DNA of 64,000 bases from Nocardia sienata NBRC 100364 (GTDB lineage Bacteria; Actinomycetota; Actinomycetes; Mycobacteriales; Mycobacteriaceae), in the NCBI RefSeq assembly GCF_001613205.1, contig NZ_BDBX01000054.1, positions 1 to 64,000 of the forward strand. The letters are read 5' to 3'. Made by a program: the position numbers and the translations under genes. Below the pieces are notes generated by a model. It saw nothing but the letters and a program-made list of their open reading frames with translations. It was not told where the DNA came from and did not search any database. Positions 60,451 to 64,000 of this stretch are shown one piece after another (the first letter of the stretch is position 1; every line of letters begins with the position of its first letter).

Positions 60451-63311
60451 TTCAGCTCCTCGAGCATTGCGGATCGTTGGTGGAGGTCGTGGGCGAGCAG
60501 TCCGAGGGCCGCGGCCCAGTCGTCGGCTTCGCAGCGGGCCGCCAGCGCGGTGACCTCGCCCGCGCTTTCGGGCGGTAGATGGAGGGCGGCGGTGTGTAAC
60601 AGCGAACGGTGCGCACCGGGGTAGGTGCCCGGCGCGCCCCGCCGGGCCGCGGCGGTCCGGGCGCGTTCCTCGAACAGGTGCAGCAGATGCCGGGCCAGTT
60701 CCGGAGGCCAGGGATGGGCCACCGCGGGCAGCAGGGATTCGAGTTCGGACAGCCAGGAGGTGCCCAGCCGTAGCAGATGGCGCAGCTGGTCGCCGGGCGA
60801 GAGCAGCGCGAACAGTTCACGGCGGCGCAGGATCGCCAGGTTCGACGGCATCCCGGCGGTGAACAGCGCCGCTGCCCAGCCGGTATCGCGCTGGGCGAGG
60901 GCGGCATCCATCCAGCCGTCGAACAGCGGCTGCCGGAAACGGTCGTCCACGTGTGTCACGACCGCGCGAACCGGGGGACCCAGGGGGCCGGTCCAGTAGC
61001 TCAGCGGTAGTGCGGCCACCAGTTTCCGCAGCCGGGTCGCCGCGAGATCGGGCTGTCCGTTCCAGCGGTATCCGAATTCCGTGGTGCCGTCGGTGAAACC
61101 GTCGCGGATCGCTGATTCGTCCATTGTCTCCGGAATGCCGACGAACAGCTCCGATCCCTGACCCGCGCCGGCCTCGCCGCATTTGATCCACTCGGCGGCG
61201 CGCGCGGCCATCCGCCCGGCGAGCGCCGAAGTGGGCAGCCCGGCCAGCAGCTGCGCGGCGATACGGCGCACATCACCGCGGCGATCGCCCAGCGCCCGCT
61301 CGAGTAGTTCCTCGTCCGCGGCGCTCAGCCCATCGGCGAGTACCCCGAGCAGTTCGGCCTTCGGCGCGCCCGATTCCCGCGGCCACGCCTCGGTCAGGGC
61401 CGCACGCGCGGCAGCCGGGTCCCGGTGCCGCAGCGCGGTCAGCCAGGCGAGCCGTTCCGGCGGCCGGCCCAGATACCAGGTCTCCTCGGTGGGTTCGGGC
61501 TCGGTGGTATCCCGCCGCGCCAGATCGTGCCAGCGCGGAATCCATCCGGCCAGCCAGCGGCCGCGGGCGCCGGCCAATCGCAGCGCCGCCTCGCGCAAAT
61601 CGCTGTTGCCCGCCGCGAATTCGAGCAGCGGTCCCACCAGCCGGTGCGGGGCGCGGTATTCGTGCGGCGCGGCGGCGGCGAACCATTCGGGCAAGAATTC
61701 GGGCCGGGATTCGATCAGCACGGCCAGCCGGTCGGCGGCCGCGCGGGGGAGTTCCGGTCGTGGGTCGTCGGCGGCCGGCGCGCCGGACATCTCGACCCGG
61801 CGGGGCAGATAGCCGCCGCGCGCCCAGGCCATCTCCAGCGCGGTGGTCGCGAGCAGGCGCTGCGCGGCATCCCGCCCCGGAAGCGCCGCAACGGCCGCGG
61901 CCACCTGTTCGCCGATTCCCGACGGTGTGCCCGCCCCGCGTGCGGTACCCAGCAGGGCGATCGACGCTGCCTCCGGTGTGGCGGTGACGGCGGAGCCGGC
62001 GGCGTCCACGGCGTGCCCGGCATCGTGGAAATCCCCGTCGGCCAGGACGGAGATCAGCTCCAGCCGCCGGCCCGTCCAGAGACCGAAGACGGTTACCGGG
62101 TGGCCACCGGACAGCGCGAGCAGTCGCCATGGTTGTACGGGCTCCGCCAACGGGAGCGCGGTGCCGTCGGATTCGCCGATCAGCCAGTCCTCGCCCTGCC
62201 GCACGGGTGTCACCCCGTGTAGCAGGACCGGCCACGACTCCAGCCACGGGTCGGCGGCCGCCGCCGTCGCGAAATCCGTCAGTGCGGCGGCGACGGTCGC
62301 CGAGCCGACGGTCTCCGGCGGTTCCGCGGCGGTGGGTGCCGTCTCGTCCCGGCCCGATCCGGCGACCGCGCGCAGCGGTGCCGCAACCGGATAGAAGTGC
62401 ACCGCGTACTCGGCTGCGAGGCCGATCGGCGGGGTGCCGGCGGCGAAGACGGGGGAGCCGAAAGAATGTTCCACCAGCAGCGCCCACCGGCCGGTGCGCA
62501 TGCCGCGGAGCCAGGTCCGGCGGGTGTGCAGCCGGTCTTCTTCCTCGGTGCGCATGCCGACGGTCAGCCACCGATCGGTCACCGCGGGTTCGGCCTGCAC
62601 CGTTTCCGCCGGAACCGGATAGCCGATATGGCCACGGACGGCGGCCACCAGCGGCGCGGGCAGCGCGTCCGCTCGAGTATGGGCGGTGATGAGCAGGTGC
62701 AGCCACGCGAACCGCCCCAGCAGCACTTCCGGCCAGTTCGCCCGGCGCACCACCGCGTCGGGCAGCCGGCGCACCGCGGCGGCCGGGCCGGGTGCCTGGG
62801 CGTCCACCAGCCGTGCTGCCACCGCCTCGAACGCCGCGTGGGAGCGATCTGTCTGGGCCAGTCCGGTACGGATCTGGTCGACCAGCCAGGTATCGAGTTC
62901 GGCCAGACCGGCTTCCACTCGTTCCTGCCGCTGCCGCGCGGTGGCCGGATCGCCCCCGCGCGGCCGCTTCGGCGGTGCGGCCGCCTTCGCGACGCGACGG
63001 CCGATCCATTCGGCCGCGAAATCGGCTGTTTCGGCGGACTCCGCCACCGTGCCCGCCGACCAGATCAGCAGCAGTGACAGGGCGTGTTTGCACGGGAACT
63101 TGCGGCTCGGGCAGGAGCAGCGGAAAGCGGGCCCGGCCAGATCGACGATCGTCTGGTACGGGGTTTTTCCGCTGCCCTTGCACAATCCCCACAGTGCGGT
63201 CCCGGACCAGCCGGTACCGGACCACTTTCCGGCCAATTTGCGGGCGGCGGTGAGGGAACTCGTATCGGGCGCGAGCGCTGTCACCTGGTTCTCGCTCCAC
63301 CGTTGTGTCAT
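60447..63311 (-). CDS. SWIM zinc-finger protein fused to a DUF5691-like region
   Basis: 954 residues from ATG 63311. A SWIM zinc finger of the CxCx6CxH form lies at residues 65-76 (C65, C67, C74, H76). Residues about 120-440 are a helical-to-beta domain common in such operons. From about residue 450 (IALLGTARGAG) to the end there is a helical-repeat region resembling DUF5691, which is often a separate gene in related operons; here it is fused. SWIM domains bind DNA or protein. It is the first gene of the operon, so it is likely the sensor or scaffold. Confidence 0.82.
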   Translation of the reverse strand: MTQRWSENQVTALAPDTSSLTAARKLAGKWSGTGWSGTALWGLCKGSGKTPYQTIVDLAGPAFRCSCPSRKFPCKHALSLLLIWSAGTVAESAETADFAAEWIGRRVAKAAAPPKRPRGGDPATARQRQERVEAGLAELDTWLVDQIRTGLAQTDRSHAAFEAVAARLVDAQAPGPAAAVRRLPDAVVRRANWPEVLLGRFAWLHLLITAHTRADALPAPLVAAVRGHIGYPVPAETVQAEPAVTDRWLTVGMRTEEEDRLHTRRTWLRGMRTGRWALLVEHSFGSPVFAAGTPPIGLAAEYAVHFYPVAAPLRAVAGSGRDETAPTAAEPPETVGSATVAAALTDFATAAAADPWLESWPVLLHGVTPVRQGEDWLIGESDGTALPLAEPVQPWRLLALSGGHPVTVFGLWTGRRLELISVLADGDFHDAGHAVDAAGSAVTATPEAASIALLGTARGAGTPSGIGEQVAAAVAALPGRDAAQRLLATTALEMAWARGGYLPRRVEMSGAPAADDPRPELPRAAADRLAVLIESRPEFLPEWFAAAAPHEYRAPHRLVGPLLEFAAGNSDLREAALRLAGARGRWLAGWIPRWHDLARRDTTEPEPTEETWYLGRPPERLAWLTALRHRDPAAARAALTEAWPRESGAPKAELLGVLADGLSAADEELLERALGDRRGDVRRIAAQLLAGLPTSALAGRMAARAAEWIKCGEAGAGQGSELFVGIPETMDESAIRDGFTDGTTEFGYRWNGQPDLAATRLRKLVAALPLSYWTGPLGPPVRAVVTHVDDRFRQPLFDGWMDAALAQRDTGWAAALFTAGMPSNLAILRRRELFALLSPGDQLRHLLRLGTSWLSELESLLPAVAHPWPPELARHLLHLFEERARTAAARRGAPGTYPGAHRSLLHTAALHLPPESAGEVTALAARCEADDWAAALGLLAHDLHQRSAMLEELK

Positions 63312-63816
63312 CCGGCGGACTCGTTTCGGTCGGTCATGATGCCCCCGTCTCTCGGTCGAAAGATTTCTATCGCACCGCACCGACAGAATCTCTTCCTGGC
63401 ATGGTCACCGACGGAAGCGCTTGGCGCCGAACCGTATTCGAGGCTACCGGCAATACCGTAAATGTTGCGGGATCCGATCGGATCTGGCATTCTGTCCTGT
63501 TCGGCCAGACCGAGCCACCCCTGAAGGGTGACACACCGACGAGCTGCCCGACGGGGTTGGCGAGGGGTGGCCATCGGCAGCCGGTCGGGTCGGCCGATGA
63601 CCAGATCCCATCCCCGCGGGCACGTTCGAGCCGCCGGCCGTGCGTACTTCCCCGCGCTCGGTTCCGGCGTGGTGTATCGCAACCGTCCGGGACGGAGCCG
63701 GGAACCGGCTCTGTCCGGAACGGCTGCTATCGGGTAGCGTTTCGCACAGCTTTCGACCGTACGACCACACACGGGGGCTCGACAGGCGTGTGGCCTCGAG
63801 GGGGTGGAGAACTTCC
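63312..63816. other. Divergent intergenic region with a stable stem-loop
   Basis: 505 bp between the SWIM operon and the last gene. The two genes diverge, so both promoters should be here. Open frames on either strand lack coding character. At 63340-63480 the DNA is AT-richer, as near a promoter. A strong hairpin lies at 63690-63716. Confidence 0.5.
63690..63716. other. 12-bp stem-loop upstream of the last gene
   Basis: GGACGGAGCCGG (63690-63701), loop GAA, CCGGCTCTGTCC (63705-63716), with one G-T wobble. It lies 100 bp before GTG 63817 and lacks a U-tract; it could be an attenuator, operator or terminator. Confidence 0.5.
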
Positions 63817-64000
63817 GTGAACTCTGTGCGTGAGGAATCCGGGGCGACGTCCGTCCGGCCCGCCGAGGTGATAGCGCGCCGCATCGATGCGGATCCGGAT
63901 ATTCCCGCCGCGGTGGCCGCGCTCGTGCGCGCGGCCCTCGACCCGCCGCCCGGCTCCGCCGAAGCCACGGCGAACGCGACGAGTTCCGGTCTCGACGGCG
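63817..64000 (+). CDS. N-terminal part of an unidentified protein, cut by the window end
   Basis: GTG 63817 follows GTGGAGAA at a good distance. The 61 visible codons contain an acidic/basic helical stretch (RPAEVIARRIDADPDIPAAV) and an Ala/Pro/Ser-rich stretch (SAEATANATSSG). No domain can be named from so little. It reads away from the SWIM operon. Confidence 0.5.
   Translation, partial: MNSVREESGATSVRPAEVIARRIDADPDIPAAVAALVRAALDPPPGSAEATANATSSGLDG

Overview
The window is very GC-rich, densely coded actinobacterial DNA. The gene content points to a mycolic-acid-producing member of the Nocardia/Rhodococcus/Mycobacterium group, most likely Nocardia. It contains an Mce protein, CYP123 and CYP125 cytochromes P450, a PrrA/PrrB pair, EspG with ESX-type secretion substrates, a mycothiol-dependent dehydrogenase, an MptpB-like phosphatase, an Rv3406-like dioxygenase and an F420-type (Ddn) nitroreductase. 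I saw no rRNA, tRNA, CRISPR array, insertion sequence or phage gene.

Layout. 1-4.4 kb: an ABC exporter half running off the left edge, then a permease, a degenerate ABC ATPase and a membrane protein in one minus-strand operon. 4.5-11 kb: single metabolic genes (a glutathionyl-hydroquinone-reductase-like GST, an enoyl-CoA hydratase preceded by a 75-bp tandem repeat, a truncated AMP-binding protein, PtpB, a PLP fold-III enzyme). 11-20 kb: a catalytically eroded TM0106-type nuclease/helicase, a DEAD-box helicase, a nitrilase-phosphoribosyltransferase pair and two paired acyl-CoA dehydrogenases. 20-25 kb: a secreted protein, a lipase-like hydrolase and a compact type VII secretion cargo module (Esx-like, PPE-like, EspG) plus a lipoprotein. 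25-29 kb: a small membrane protein, a 32-residue peptide, mscR with its metallo-beta-lactamase partner, then a decayed locus (alcohol dehydrogenase fragment and a tetR gene with one in-frame stop).

29-40.6 kb is a steroid/lipid-type oxidative cluster. A minus-strand operon encodes an aldehyde dehydrogenase, SDR, 6PGDH-like dehydrogenase, FAD dehydrogenase, TetR and Ddn-like protein. It diverges from a plus-strand operon of cyp123, SDR, cyp125 and a glutathione peroxidase, closed by a strong terminator and followed by a lone Mce gene. A repeated half-site motif (TGTC-N2-GACA phasing) occurs in the divergent promoter region, before the Mce gene and over the TetR start, and may define a small regulon. 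A KstR-like site abuts the aldehyde dehydrogenase promoter.

40.7-56 kb: PrrB/PrrA, a second type VII-associated locus of two poorly characterised proteins, a TauD-type dioxygenase, endonuclease IV, two tandem paralogous Ser/Thr kinases (one soluble, one membrane-anchored) separated by a terminator, and a MacB-like ABC ATPase/FtsX permease pair.

55.7-63.3 kb is the most system-like region: four genes, each overlapping the next by 4 bp, encoding a SWIM zinc-finger protein fused to a HEAT-like (DUF5691-type) region, a MoxR AAA+ ATPase, a DUF5682 protein and a VWA protein. The DUF5682 protein carries motifs resembling the TIKI/TraB/EreA hydrolase superfamily, so the operon may be an ATPase/VWA-controlled effector system with a previously unrecognised enzymatic component. 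The window ends inside the first 61 codons of an unidentified plus-strand gene.
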